A stretch of DNA of 61,729 nt from Deinococcales bacterium (GTDB lineage: Bacteria > Deinococcota > Deinococci > Deinococcales > JAAFIG01). The stretch spans positions 1-61,729 of the forward strand of contig JANYHH010000059.1 in NCBI GenBank assembly GCA_025359505.1, written 5' to 3'. The position numbers and the translations under genes were made by a program. The number at the start of each line of letters is the position of its first letter. Position 1 is the stretch's first letter. Below are positions 7,438-16,637 of the stretch, piece by piece. Below the pieces are notes generated by a model. It was not told the origin of the DNA and did no database searches. It worked only from the letters and a program-made list of their open reading frames with translations.

Positions 7438-8925
7438 GTGACAAGCGTCGTCTGGTTCAAACGAGACCTGCGCGTGCGCGATCACGCACCGCTGCTCGAG
7501 GCGTCCAAACGCGGGGCGGTCATTGCGCTGTACATCTATGAACCAGAGCTGATACACGCCCCTGAATTCGATCCCAGCCATTTGGAGTTCATCAATGCCA
7601 GCTTGACCGAACTGTCAGCCGACCTCGAGCGGCTTGGGGGTCAGCTCATCACCCGCGTCGGTGAGGCGAGCGCGGTGCTCGAGGAGCTGCACACCCAGAC
7701 TGGATTCACACATTTGTACAGCCACATGGAAACCGGCAATGCGCTGACCTACGCCCGCGACCGCCGCGTCAAGCGCTGGGCTGTGACTCGAGGTATTCCG
7801 TGGCTCGAGTTCGCGCAGCACGGCATCATGCGCGGTACTGCCCCGCGCCCAGAGTGGAAAATCCACTGGGACAATCTGATGCGCTCGCCCGTCGCGCCCA
7901 CACCGCTGCATCTCGAGACTGCTGACCTCCAGACCATTCAACTCGAGACGGCTGGACTTCAGACACCCGCCGCGCTTGGACTCGAGCCGAGTTTGAAAAC
8001 CATTCAACTCGGTGGCTCGAGCGCTGGCTACGAATTGCTCGAGACGTTCCTCGCGGGGCGCGGGCGCGAGTACCAGCGCCAGATGTCCTCGCCCGAAGCG
8101 GGCTGGGATGCGTGCTCACGCTTATCGCCGCACATCTCGTTCGGGACTGTATCTTTGCGCGAGGTCTTCCAGCGCAATTTGGAGCAATTCGATGTCTACA
8201 AACACAGCGATATCGTCTACGCCAAATCGCTGCAATCCTTGAACCGCCGCTTGCACTGGCACTGCCATTTCATGCAGAAGTTAGAGGATCTGCCTGCGCT
8301 CGAGTTCGAGAACCAGAACCGCGCCTTTGACGGGCTGCGCGAATCTGAATTCAACCGCGATTACTTCGCGGCGTTTTGCGAAGGGCGCACGGGCTATCCG
8401 ATTATCGACGCCTGCGTGCGCTGCCTGCTCCAGACGGGCTGGATCAATTTTCGGATGCGGGCGCTGCTCGTCAGTTTCGCCGCGCATCACCTGTGGCTGC
8501 ACTGGCGCGAGGTCGGAATCTTTCTGGCGCGGCACTTCGTGGATTTTGAAGCCGGCATTCACTGGTCGCAAATGCAGATGCAGAGCGCCGTCACGGGCGT
8601 CAACACCGTGCGGATGTACAGCGCGATCAAACAGGCGCGGGATCAAGACCCGTCGGGCGCGTTCATCCGCCGCTGGTGTCCAGAACTCTGCCGTGTGCCA
8701 CTACCGTATCTGCATCAACCCGAGACGCTGCCACCGCTGCTCAGAACGATGCTCGAGGTGCAGTATCCTGCGCCCATCGTCGTTGAGCGCGACGCGTTAA
8801 AAATTGCTCGAGACCGCATTTACGCGCTGAAACGCAGTGACCCCGCCCGGCAAGAAGGGGTCAAGCTGCTCGAGCATCACTCGCGGCGAGCGCGTTCGCA
8901 GCGTCCGGCTGGCGCTCTCAGATGA
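7438..8925 (+). CDS. photolyase/cryptochrome family flavoprotein
   Basis: The 495-residue protein has an N-terminal photolyase Rossmann domain (VVWFKRDLRVRDHAPLLEA) and a C-terminal FAD-binding helical domain (TGYPIIDACVRCLLQTGW, NFRMRALLVSFAAHHLWLHW, then HWSQMQMQSAVTGVN). Enzymes of this family use blue light and FADH to repair UV-made pyrimidine dimers. The C-terminal sequence departs from the usual NNGGWQW signature, so it may be a side branch rather than a standard CPD photolyase. A repetitive insert at about residues 155-190 (LETADLQTIQ, LETAGLQTPA, LEPSLKTIQL) is encoded around CTCGAG sites. GTG 7438 is chosen because VTSVVWFKRDLRV is where the family begins; no TANNNT box sits at the expected place. 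Confidence 0.85.
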   Translation: MTSVVWFKRDLRVRDHAPLLEASKRGAVIALYIYEPELIHAPEFDPSHLEFINASLTELSADLERLGGQLITRVGEASAVLEELHTQTGFTHLYSHMETGNALTYARDRRVKRWAVTRGIPWLEFAQHGIMRGTAPRPEWKIHWDNLMRSPVAPTPLHLETADLQTIQLETAGLQTPAALGLEPSLKTIQLGGSSAGYELLETFLAGRGREYQRQMSSPEAGWDACSRLSPHISFGTVSLREVFQRNLEQFDVYKHSDIVYAKSLQSLNRRLHWHCHFMQKLEDLPALEFENQNRAFDGLRESEFNRDYFAAFCEGRTGYPIIDACVRCLLQTGWINFRMRALLVSFAAHHLWLHWREVGIFLARHFVDFEAGIHWSQMQMQSAVTGVNTVRMYSAIKQARDQDPSGAFIRRWCPELCRVPLPYLHQPETLPPLLRTMLEVQYPAPIVVERDALKIARDRIYALKRSDPARQEGVKLLEHHSRRARSQRPAGALR

Positions 8926-8953
8926 CTCGAGGCTTTGGAGTCTGAATCTCCAT

Positions 8954-8959
8954 TAGACT
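8954..8959 (+). promoter_or_regulatory. -10 box of the alpha-2-macroglobulin gene
   Basis: TAGACT lies seven bases before ATG 8967, with no ribosome binding site between. This is the leaderless layout. Confidence 0.6.
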
Positions 8960-8966
8960 TCGCGCC

Positions 8967-11900
8967 ATGAAACAGTGGTTTTTTTACGTTTTGCTGGCCA
9001 TCGCGATCACAGTCACGGTCGCACAGTCGCAGTCTCGCGGGGCGGTCGTCTACAGCCGACTGTTCACGCCGCTTGAAAACGCCAGCGTCGAGTATTACAG
9101 CGATGCGGGCGGCGACATTGACTTCAGTCTGGAGCGGCTGCTCGAGCCGCAAGCCGTGCTGCTCGCGGTCAAGGATTGGCGCACGCCGAACGTGCCAGAC
9201 AATGCCCGCAGCACCGTCGTCAAGCGCATTACCCGCAAAGCCAATGGCGGCTACGACGACGGCTCAGTGCAATTCGGACGGCTCGAGGCGGGCGTGTACA
9301 CCGTGCGGGCGCGGCAGGGCAACACGCAATCGCGCTCGTTGCTGATTGTCTCCGCACTGGGTTTGATCGTCAAGCGCAGCGACACCGAAGGGCTGGCGTG
9401 GACGGTGGATTCACTGACGGGTAAGCCCGTCAAAGCCCGCGTCTACGCGCTCGAGTCTGGCAAGACCGCCAAGGGCGTGATCGCGGACTCGAGCGGCTTG
9501 GTGCGCTTGCCACTGCCGGGCAAGGAAAGCCCCGTCTTCTTGGCGCAGTTCGGTGACTCGTGGGCGCTGTCTGGCTCGAGCGTCGCGAGCTGGAATCGCC
9601 GCAATGTGCTGGGCTACGTCTACAGCGACCGCCCGGTTTATCGCCCCGGCGATACGGTCGGTATCAAAGGCATTCTGCGCGATGGGCGCAGCTTAGCCGC
9701 CAAGGCGGGCGCTGCGCTGCGCGTGCGGGTGCTCGATCAAGCCAATAACCTCGAGGTCTACCGTAGTAGTGCGACCACGAATGCCAATGGTTCGTTCGCG
9801 CTGTCTGTGGACTTACCTACCCGCGCCCGCACTGGACAATACGTCGTGCAGGCGAGTCTCGAGGGTGGTGACGATCCAGTCAACGGACTCTTTAAGGTCG
9901 AGTCGTACCAAAAGCCGGAGTTCAGCGTCACCGTCACATTGCCGCCTCGAGCCGTACAAGGCGAGGGCGTGACCGCCAAGATTCAGGCCGCGTATCTGTT
10001 CGGCGGCAAGGTCAGTGGCGCTCGAGTCAAATACACTGTGCAGCGCAGGATTGTCTACGATTACTGGTGGTACGCCAGCCGCACGGATCAGCAGGAAGCG
10101 CAAGCCGAGCAGCGTTTAGAGGCTTACCAAAGTGGCTACGATTACGGCGATTACAATTGGTGGCAACCGCAAGCCCAGACGATCATCTCCGAATCGGGCA
10201 GGCTGGATGCGAATGGCGAGCTAAGCCTGCCATTACCGCTTAGCAAAGACAAGCAAGGTTTCCAGTACACCGTCAGCGCCAGCGTCGAGGACGAAACCCG
10301 CCAAGTCGTCACGGGCAGCGCCAGCCTGAGTGCCCAGCCGTCCAGCCGCTCGGTCAGCATTCGCAGCAACGGGTACGGTTACAGCGTCGGTCAACCGATC
10401 GATCTGCAACTCGAGACATTGGATCTGAACGATCAGGGGATCGCTTCGGACGTGAAGGTCAGCGTTCAGCGCGAAACGTGGGACGACGACAACCGCAAAA
10501 ACACCGAGCTGCAAAACCTCAGCTTGCGTACCGATGCCAATGGGCGCGGTACGACAACGTTCACGCCGCGCCAAAGCGGGTATTACCGTTTCAACGCCAC
10601 CGTCCAAGACGAGAAAAAGCGCGTCGCCTCGAGCCAGTCTTGGGTTTGGGTGGTCGGCTCCGAAGACGAGGTGTGGTCGTACCGCTTTGACGAGTTGAAG
10701 ATCACCTTAGATAAAGCCCGCTATGAAATTGGCGATACCGTGACCGCGCTGATCCAGAACCCGCGCCCCGGCACGCCCGTGCTGGTCACGCTCGAGGGGT
10801 CAGGCTTGGAGGCGGTGCGTGTGCTGCGCGGCCGCGCTCCCGTGCTGCGCTACCAGTTCAAAGCCACGCAGAATCAGACGCCCAACGTCTTCGTCAGTGC
10901 AGCACTGATGAACGCAGGGCGGACGTACTCGAGTGCCAAGCGCGTACTGATCGACGATCCGGCCGCGAAATTGACGCTCGTAGTCAGTATCGCCAAGCCG
11001 CGCTTCGCGCCGGGTGAAGCGACTACGCTGGGCATCAAAACCATCAACGCGAGCGGCAAAGGTGTGCCTGCTGAGGTCAGCGTCGCCGTGGTCGACGAGG
11101 GCATTTACCTCGTGCAACCGGACAGCGCCCCAGAAATCGGCGCGTTCTTTCACCGACCGCGCGGGAACGCTGTGGGCACGGAGTTCTCGAGCGATTGGTA
11201 TTTCGTGGGCGTGCCGCGCCCGGTTCCAACGTCTGCGCCGATGGCACTGGCCACGGCAGACAGCAACAAAGCCGAAGCCAAAGGCTCGGTTTCGCAAGCC
11301 AACGAACCCAGAGTCCGCCAAGATTTCAAGGACACCGCACTGTGGGCCGCGCAGGTGCAGACCGATGCGAGCGGCGTGGCAAGCGTGGAACTGAAACTGC
11401 CCGATAACCTGACGACGTGGCGCGTGACCGCCAAGGGCATCACGCGGGGCAGCAGTGCGGGCGAGCTGCGTAAACCGCTGCTGGTCACGCAGGACATCGT
11501 GGCGCGGATCGGCGTGCCGCGCAACCTCGTGCGCGGCGACCAGACCCAAGCCAGTTTGGTGATGAACAACAACTCTGGCAGCTCGCAACCAGTGACGCTC
11601 GAGCTACGCAGCACCGGCATCAAAGCGACCTCGAGAAACGCGCTGGCGGCCACGGTCGCGGTCGGTGGGCGCAGCACGCTGCGGGTGGGCTTGAGCGCTG
11701 ACCAGATCGGCACGGCGACCTTGCAGGGCCGCGCCGTCGGCACGGCCACAGGCGACGCGCTGGAGATTCCCGTGACCGTCAAGGCTCGCGGCTTCACGCA
11801 GCGCAGTGCCTTCAGCAGCGATACGACCGCTGGCGAGCAGGTCGTCAACGTCACTGGGGACGCCGCGCTCGAGACGATGAATCTGCGCGTGCTGGTCACG

Positions 11901-13406
11901 CCTTCGCTGACGGCCGCCGTCGCGCCCGCGCTCGAGTATCTGGTCGGCTACCCATACGGCTGCTCGGAGCAGACGATGAGCCGCTTCCTGCCCGCGCTGC
12001 TGGCCAGCCGCACCTTGGGCAAAAACGATCTCAGCGCGGAGACGATCAAGAAACTCCCCGAGTACGTGAAAATCGGCATCGATCGTTTGGAGGGCTTCCA
12101 ACACGAAGACGGTGGCTGGGGGTTCTGGGAGTACGACGACAGCACGTTGGAGATGAGCGCTTACGTGATGGGTGGCTTGTTGCGGGCTAAAGCCTTGGAT
12201 GCCAAGGTCAGCCCAGCGATCCTCGAGCGCGGCTTGGCGTACCTGCGAACAGCCGCCAATCAGGAGCGTTACAGCCGCAACGACCGCTCAGCCGCGTACC
12301 TGACGCTGAGCATTGCGGCGGCCGCGCCGCTCGAGGCGATGAAGCGTTTCGCGGCGCAGGACGCCCTCGAGCCGAGCGTCTTGGCCCGCATGGCGATCGC
12401 GTTCAGCCGCGCTGGTCAGGCGCAGGCCGCGACGGATGCGCTGGACAGGTTGAAAGCCGTGCGAGTCGAAACCGCTCGCGGCGTGACGTGGCGCAACCCC
12501 AACGGTGGACGCGAGTACTGGTGGTCGTGGGACGACAACCCCGTGACCGCAACCGCGCTGGCGCTCGAGGCCTTGGGCAGAATCGAGCCGAGCAGTCCAC
12601 TGATCCCGAAAGTCGCCGCGTGGCTGCTGACCGAGCGCCAAGGCGCACGCTGGGTTTCGACCCGCGATACGGCTGCCGTAATCGAAGCGGCGCTGAGTTT
12701 GAACGAGCCGCGCAGCGATGTGGCGATTCCTGTGACGGTTTATTTGAACGGCGACCCGATCAAAACTTTGAGCGTGGTGCGTCAAGCGACCTTGGAGCTA
12801 TCTGGCAAGGACGCGCTACTCAAGAAGGGCCGCAACACCGTCGAGCTGCGCGGCGACACCCGCATCCTCTACAGCACCGATGTGGAGTACACCCGCGAGC
12901 CAGCGCAGCTCAATGGTGCGAGCAACGGCATCACGATTCAGCGCAATTACGAGAAGCTCGAGGCGAAAATCAGCGGCAACGGGTACGTCTTCGTGCCGCA
13001 GGGTCTGATGCGCGTCGGTATTTTGGAGCCAGTCACCGTCGGCGAGTACCTGCTGGTGACGCTGAAAATCACTGCCAAGGACGCCCGCTACGTGATGCTC
13101 TCGGACTCCGTTCCCGCTGGCTTCAAGGCACTGGAATCCCGCGCCTTGCCGCTCGAGGGGCAGCGCTTCGAGTACCCGTGGGAGTGGAGCTGGAACTACT
13201 GGTTCAGTGGCTTAGACATCCGCGATGACCGCGTGGATGTCTACGCGGAGCGTTTGAGCGGCACGCAAACCGTGCAGTACATCCTGCGGGCCGAGACGCC
13301 CGGCAAGTACACCGCGCTGCCCTCGCAGGGGTTTTTAATGTACGAACCCAGCGTCAACGGTCGCTCGAGCGGCGCGACGCTAACCGTGCGCGACCGAGGG
13401 CAGTGA
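8967..13406 (+). CDS. bacterial alpha-2-macroglobulin with thioester motif
   Basis: The protein has 1479 residues and a Sec signal peptide (MKQWFFYVLLAIAITVTVAQ). It shows macroglobulin domains, for example YVYSDRPVYRPGDTVGIKG (MG2) and LPDNLTTWRVTAKGITRG. The thioester-helical domain has YPYGCSEQTMSRFLPALL, in which Cys and Gln of CSEQ can form the internal thioester. The alpha/alpha toroid follows with GYGWW-like repeats (EDGGWGFWEYDDSTLEMSAY). Such proteins trap attacking proteases in the envelope. It lacks a lipobox, so it is probably secreted or periplasmic rather than lipid-anchored. A small membrane protein follows after 50 bases with its own -10 box. A penicillin-binding protein 1C gene, the common partner in proteobacteria, is absent. 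Confidence 0.95.
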   Translation: MKQWFFYVLLAIAITVTVAQSQSRGAVVYSRLFTPLENASVEYYSDAGGDIDFSLERLLEPQAVLLAVKDWRTPNVPDNARSTVVKRITRKANGGYDDGSVQFGRLEAGVYTVRARQGNTQSRSLLIVSALGLIVKRSDTEGLAWTVDSLTGKPVKARVYALESGKTAKGVIADSSGLVRLPLPGKESPVFLAQFGDSWALSGSSVASWNRRNVLGYVYSDRPVYRPGDTVGIKGILRDGRSLAAKAGAALRVRVLDQANNLEVYRSSATTNANGSFALSVDLPTRARTGQYVVQASLEGGDDPVNGLFKVESYQKPEFSVTVTLPPRAVQGEGVTAKIQAAYLFGGKVSGARVKYTVQRRIVYDYWWYASRTDQQEAQAEQRLEAYQSGYDYGDYNWWQPQAQTIISESGRLDANGELSLPLPLSKDKQGFQYTVSASVEDETRQVVTGSASLSAQPSSRSVSIRSNGYGYSVGQPIDLQLETLDLNDQGIASDVKVSVQRETWDDDNRKNTELQNLSLRTDANGRGTTTFTPRQSGYYRFNATVQDEKKRVASSQSWVWVVGSEDEVWSYRFDELKITLDKARYEIGDTVTALIQNPRPGTPVLVTLEGSGLEAVRVLRGRAPVLRYQFKATQNQTPNVFVSAALMNAGRTYSSAKRVLIDDPAAKLTLVVSIAKPRFAPGEATTLGIKTINASGKGVPAEVSVAVVDEGIYLVQPDSAPEIGAFFHRPRGNAVGTEFSSDWYFVGVPRPVPTSAPMALATADSNKAEAKGSVSQANEPRVRQDFKDTALWAAQVQTDASGVASVELKLPDNLTTWRVTAKGITRGSSAGELRKPLLVTQDIVARIGVPRNLVRGDQTQASLVMNNNSGSSQPVTLELRSTGIKATSRNALAATVAVGGRSTLRVGLSADQIGTATLQGRAVGTATGDALEIPVTVKARGFTQRSAFSSDTTAGEQVVNVTGDAALETMNLRVLVTPSLTAAVAPALEYLVGYPYGCSEQTMSRFLPALLASRTLGKNDLSAETIKKLPEYVKIGIDRLEGFQHEDGGWGFWEYDDSTLEMSAYVMGGLLRAKALDAKVSPAILERGLAYLRTAANQERYSRNDRSAAYLTLSIAAAAPLEAMKRFAAQDALEPSVLARMAIAFSRAGQAQAATDALDRLKAVRVETARGVTWRNPNGGREYWWSWDDNPVTATALALEALGRIEPSSPLIPKVAAWLLTERQGARWVSTRDTAAVIEAALSLNEPRSDVAIPVTVYLNGDPIKTLSVVRQATLELSGKDALLKKGRNTVELRGDTRILYSTDVEYTREPAQLNGASNGITIQRNYEKLEAKISGNGYVFVPQGLMRVGILEPVTVGEYLLVTLKITAKDARYVMLSDSVPAGFKALESRALPLEGQRFEYPWEWSWNYWFSGLDIRDDRVDVYAERLSGTQTVQYILRAETPGKYTALPSQGFLMYEPSVNGRSSGATLTVRDRGQ

Positions 13407-13444
13407 GTGTGCGCTCGAGCCAGTAATTTGCTCAACAGACCCAT

Positions 13445-13450
13445 TACCCT
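13445..13450 (+). promoter_or_regulatory. -10 box of the gene at 13457
   Basis: TACCCT lies six bases before ATG 13457. The spacer (CGAGCC) is part of a CTCGAG site, so the palindrome overlaps the presumed transcription start. Confidence 0.5.
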
Positions 13451-13456
13451 CGAGCC

Positions 13457-14269
13457 ATGACCGCGACCCAGCCACTCAGTCCACCCCGAATCGCGGCGCT
13501 GCTTTCCCTATGCGCCGCGATTCCACTGCTGGTCACGCTTGAGCAATACGTGTTTGGTACAATAGCGCTGCTGGTCTGCATCGTCTGCACTGCGCTGACT
13601 GGGGAAGCTGACTTTCAGCGGCGCTTCGCGGTGCTGATCCTCTGCACAGCGCTGCTAACGCTCGCCCCGATCGCCACCAGCACCGACACGATTCCTGCGC
13701 TGATCCTCGGCGCATTCTTCATCGCGGTGCTCGCGCTGCCGCACTGGGCGCTGTCCCCACCGAGGGACTCGAGGGTGATCGAGTACCAGTGGCTCCCGAA
13801 GCACTTCTCCAAGCTCGAGGTCGCCTATGTACTGCTGAGCATTCCGCTGGCGTGGGCGGGACTGCGGCTGTACTTCACCTTGTCGCCCGAAGTCCCATTC
13901 AATTGGACGCTGCCCGCGCTACCCAACGACGATTCACTGCTGCGCCTGTTTTTCGGCATCAACGCCGTCGGCATCTGGGACGAACTGTTCTTCATCAACA
14001 CGGTCTACGCGGTGCTGCGAAGCTTGTTTCCGTTCTGGACAGCCAGCCTCGCCGCTAGCGTTTTCTACGTCGCGGTGCTGAATGACATGGCGTTCACTGG
14101 CTGGGGGCCGGTGTTTGTCGGCATGTTGGCGATCACGCAAGGCGTGATGTTCGAGCGATCAAAAACGTTGATTTACGTGCTGGTCGTCCACCTGATCGTC
14201 GATTACTTCTTGTTTCAGGAAATCATCACCGCGCACTACCCCGGCTTCAAAGCGTGGTGGCATCCGTGA
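13457..14269 (+). CDS. CPBP/CAAX-protease-like integral membrane protein
   Basis: The 270-residue protein has about eight hydrophobic segments. The C-terminal half has the layout of CPBP intramembrane proteases: an acidic motif (GIWDELFFINTVYAVLRSLF), a middle helix, and a last helix with His (VLVVHLIVDYFLF). The usual EExxxR motif is reduced to DELFFINTVYAVLR, so one of the two catalytic Glu residues is missing. It may be inactive, or a relative with a changed site. It follows the alpha-2-macroglobulin gene and converges on galK. Confidence 0.6.
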   Translation: MTATQPLSPPRIAALLSLCAAIPLLVTLEQYVFGTIALLVCIVCTALTGEADFQRRFAVLILCTALLTLAPIATSTDTIPALILGAFFIAVLALPHWALSPPRDSRVIEYQWLPKHFSKLEVAYVLLSIPLAWAGLRLYFTLSPEVPFNWTLPALPNDDSLLRLFFGINAVGIWDELFFINTVYAVLRSLFPFWTASLAASVFYVAVLNDMAFTGWGPVFVGMLAITQGVMFERSKTLIYVLVVHLIVDYFLFQEIITAHYPGFKAWWHP

Positions 14270-14292
14270 GACTCGAGGGGCAGTAACGCTGC

Positions 14293-14448
14293 ATTTCTCC
14301 CTCTCCCGCACGCGGGAGAGGGTCGGGGTGAGGGAATGAGCGCAGCGAATGCCTTTGACTTTGACCCTGAACGTCAACGGCAACTCGCTGCGCTCGCCCC
14401 CCTCACCCGCCCCTTTGGGGCGGCCTCTCCCGCAGGGAGAGGCGAAAG
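14293..14448. repeat. 156-bp dispersed palindromic repeat, copy A
   Basis: This block lies between the convergent ends of the CPBP-like gene and galK. It starts TTTCTCCCTCTCCC and ends GGGAGAGGCGAAAG, which are imperfect inverted ends. Inside are a 9-bp hairpin (CTCTCCCGC/GCGGGAGAG), an 11-bp long-range pair (GAGCGCAGCGA with TCGCTGCGCTC) and a terminal 8-bp hairpin (CCTCTCCC/GGGAGAGG). A second copy, inverted, is at 33564-33716, also between convergent genes. It may serve as a two-way terminator or be a MITE. Confidence 0.9.
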
Positions 14449-14475
14449 ACCTGACAATCTGCTCGAGCCAATCCT

Positions 14476-15588
14476 TCAAACTGCTGGGCTGAGCAAACGC
14501 GGGGATTGACCCGTTTGCGCCGTGTACTCGAGCATCACCGCTTCGCCCGCAATCCTGCCCGCACCGCGATCGGCGATCATCACGACGCTGCCGCCGAAGC
14601 CGCCGCCGGTCAACCGAGCGCCGTAAATCCCAACCGTGCGCCGGGCGATTTGCACGATCAGGTCGATCTCGGGTTCGGAGACATCGTAATCCGCGCTCAT
14701 GCTGGCGTGCGACGCGTAGAACAGCTCCCCGACGCGCTGCAAATCCCCAGCCTCGAGCGCCGCGACCGTCTCCAATACTCGAGCGTTCTCGGTGATGACG
14801 TGCCGCGCCCTGCCTGCGAATGGCGCGGGCAGTGCCGCGACCCGCTCGAGGTCGGACAGCTCGAGGTCGCGCAAACTTTTCACGCCCAGCAACGCGCAGG
14901 CGCGTTCGCACTCCAAGCGTCGCGTTTTGTAATTGCGCGTGCCAGATTCGTGACCCGCGAGGCTGTGCGTCAAGCCACTGTGCACGATCACCAATTCCAT
15001 CGTCTCCGGCAATCGAATGCTGCGGTACTCGAGGGTTCTGAAATCGATCAGCAGCGCTTCGCCCGCCTTGCCCAGACTGCACGCCATCTGATCCATCAGC
15101 CCAACCCGTGCTCCGACCAATCCGTTCTCGGCTGCCTGTGCGAGTTGCGCGACCGCTACGTCCGTGATCTCGAGGTTGAAAAGTTCCCGCAGCCCCTTGG
15201 CAACCGTCACCAGAAAACTCGCGCTCGAGGACAACCCGCTGCCCAGTGGCACGTCGCTCGAGACGACGGCATTGAAGCCGCGCAGCGCGTGACCGGCACG
15301 TGCCAATTCTTGGGTGATGGCTTGCGCGTAATCGAGCCACGTCTGACCAGCGCTTTCTGCGCCGAGCGCGTACCCCGCTTGGGTTTGCATCTGCACGCTG
15401 TAAATCTCGACGCGATCATCGGCTCGAGCCGCAAACAACATCTCGCAACGCTGCGGGATCGGCGTCGGCAGCACCAGACCCTCGTTGTAATCGGTGTGTT
15501 CACCGATCAGGTTGACGCGCCCCGGACTCGAGGCGTGGACGGTGCTGGCGCTATGAAAGGTCTGGACGAACAGCGGCTCGAGGTTCAT
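14476..15588 (-). CDS. galK: galactokinase
   Basis: The 370-residue GHMP kinase has the galactokinase signature SPGRVNLIGEHTDYNEGLVL near residue 20. The ATP loop is at about residue 120 (VPLGSGLSSSASFLV), and the C-terminal motif is LTGGGFGGSVVMI. It phosphorylates galactose with ATP to galactose 1-phosphate, the first step of the Leloir pathway. galT and galE are not in this window. ATG 15588 is where the family starts; an AT-rich TAAACT box lies 11 bases upstream. It is divergent from coaE, 40 bases away, and their promoters overlap. Confidence 0.95.
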   Translation of the reverse strand: MNLEPLFVQTFHSASTVHASSPGRVNLIGEHTDYNEGLVLPTPIPQRCEMLFAARADDRVEIYSVQMQTQAGYALGAESAGQTWLDYAQAITQELARAGHALRGFNAVVSSDVPLGSGLSSSASFLVTVAKGLRELFNLEITDVAVAQLAQAAENGLVGARVGLMDQMACSLGKAGEALLIDFRTLEYRSIRLPETMELVIVHSGLTHSLAGHESGTRNYKTRRLECERACALLGVKSLRDLELSDLERVAALPAPFAGRARHVITENARVLETVAALEAGDLQRVGELFYASHASMSADYDVSEPEIDLIVQIARRTVGIYGARLTGGGFGGSVVMIADRGAGRIAGEAVMLEYTAQTGQSPRLLSPAV

Positions 15589-15599
15589 GATTGACGCGC

Positions 15600-15621
15600 A
15601 GTTTAACGGCTTTGCTAAGGT
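15600..15621. promoter_or_regulatory. divergent -10 boxes of galK and coaE
   Basis: On the minus strand TAAACT (15600-15605) serves galK; on the plus strand TAAGGT (15616-15621) lies seven bases before the coaE ATG. Both promoters share 40 bases, so the RNA polymerase sites must overlap and the two genes may compete. Confidence 0.5.
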
Positions 15622-15628
15622 GGGGCGC

Positions 15629-16228
15629 ATGAAACGCATCGGGTTGACGGGCAGCATCGGCAGTGGCAAAAGCACCGTCGCCAAATTACTTATCGCTCGA
15701 GGGATTGCCGTGCTGGATGCGGACGCGGTGGCGCGGCGAGTCTCGAGCCGTGATGACGTGCTGCAAGCCGTCTCGAGCCAGTTGGGGACAGCGTATGTGC
15801 TACCCGACGGTCTGAACCGCGCTGCGTTGGCGCAACTGGTCTTCGCCAATCACGAAGCTCGAGCAACATTGAACGCGATCATCCACCCAGCGGTGCGCGA
15901 GGAGATGGCGCGGCTCGAGAATGCGTTTGAATTGGACGGCGCGAGCGCGGTGGTGCAGGACATTCCACTGCTGTTTGAAAACGGTCTCGAAAAATTGTTC
16001 GACGCGGTGATCTTGGTCGATGCGCCGCTCGAGACGCGGATTGCTCGCGTGATGCAACGCGATCCATGCATGACCCGCGAAGCGGTGCTGGCCCGCGACG
16101 CCGCTCAAATGCCCGCGAGTGAAAAACGCGCTCGAGCTGATTTCATCCTCGAGAACGACGGGGATGAAATGGCACTCGAGGCGCAACTCGAGGCGCTGCT
16201 GGTCAAGTTGGGACTGCGCCCAAGCTGA
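15629..16228 (+). CDS. coaE: dephospho-CoA kinase
   Basis: The 199-residue P-loop kinase has GLTGSIGSGKSTVAKLL at the N-terminus, then the family motifs VLDADAVARRV, IIHPAVREEM, VVQDIPLLFENGL and VLVDAPLETRIARVMQRD. It adds the 3'-phosphate to dephospho-CoA, the last step of coenzyme A synthesis, in the cytoplasm. The length is standard. TAAGGT seven bases before ATG 15629 supports a leaderless start. Its last 26 bases overlap the end of the convergent EVE gene. Confidence 0.96.
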   Translation: MKRIGLTGSIGSGKSTVAKLLIARGIAVLDADAVARRVSSRDDVLQAVSSQLGTAYVLPDGLNRAALAQLVFANHEARATLNAIIHPAVREEMARLENAFELDGASAVVQDIPLLFENGLEKLFDAVILVDAPLETRIARVMQRDPCMTREAVLARDAAQMPASEKRARADFILENDGDEMALEAQLEALLVKLGLRPS

Positions 16229-16637
16229 CGCCCATCGCCGTTGCGATCAGCAACATGTCCGCCGCGCTGACCTCGAGTTGCCCGCGCATCAACGGGTAGC
16301 CCCAGCGCTGCGGGTCTCTGATGAACGACAATTTGGCGATCAGTGGCTTGATGTTGGCGTCCGTCGCGTCTGGCATGAACTTTACATCGCGCCGGAACGG
16401 GCAGAACCCCTCGAGCGAGACCTGATAGACCTCGCCGATCACGCGCCCAATCGCGCTGAAGGCCTGTACGGGATCGCCACCCTCGAGCCGTGTGCGCGGC
16501 GAGTAATACGCGATCCAGTCGCCAATGCTCAGTCGCGCTAACCCCGTGCGCTTGCCGTGTCCGAGTTGCGCGAAACCGCCCGTCACGCCGCGCTGAACGT
16601 GGTCGCGGCACGCCACACCAATCCAGTATTTGGTCAT
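16203..16637 (-). CDS. EVE domain protein (UPF0310)
   Basis: The 144-residue protein is a single EVE domain: KYWIGVACRDHVQRGVTGGF at the start, then KRTGLARLSIGDWIAYYSPR and RRDVKFMPDATDANIKPLI. EVE domains are PUA-like folds that read modified bases in DNA or RNA; stand-alone versions have no agreed role. Its ATG overlaps the stop of the MarR gene by four bases, so the two are translated together, after the MarR gene and possibly the SRPBCC gene. It may process or sense a modified base, which is of interest in a genome rich in one palindrome. Confidence 0.9.
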   Translation of the reverse strand: MTKYWIGVACRDHVQRGVTGGFAQLGHGKRTGLARLSIGDWIAYYSPRTRLEGGDPVQAFSAIGRVIGEVYQVSLEGFCPFRRDVKFMPDATDANIKPLIAKLSFIRDPQRWGYPLMRGQLEVSAADMLLIATAMGVSLGAVPT

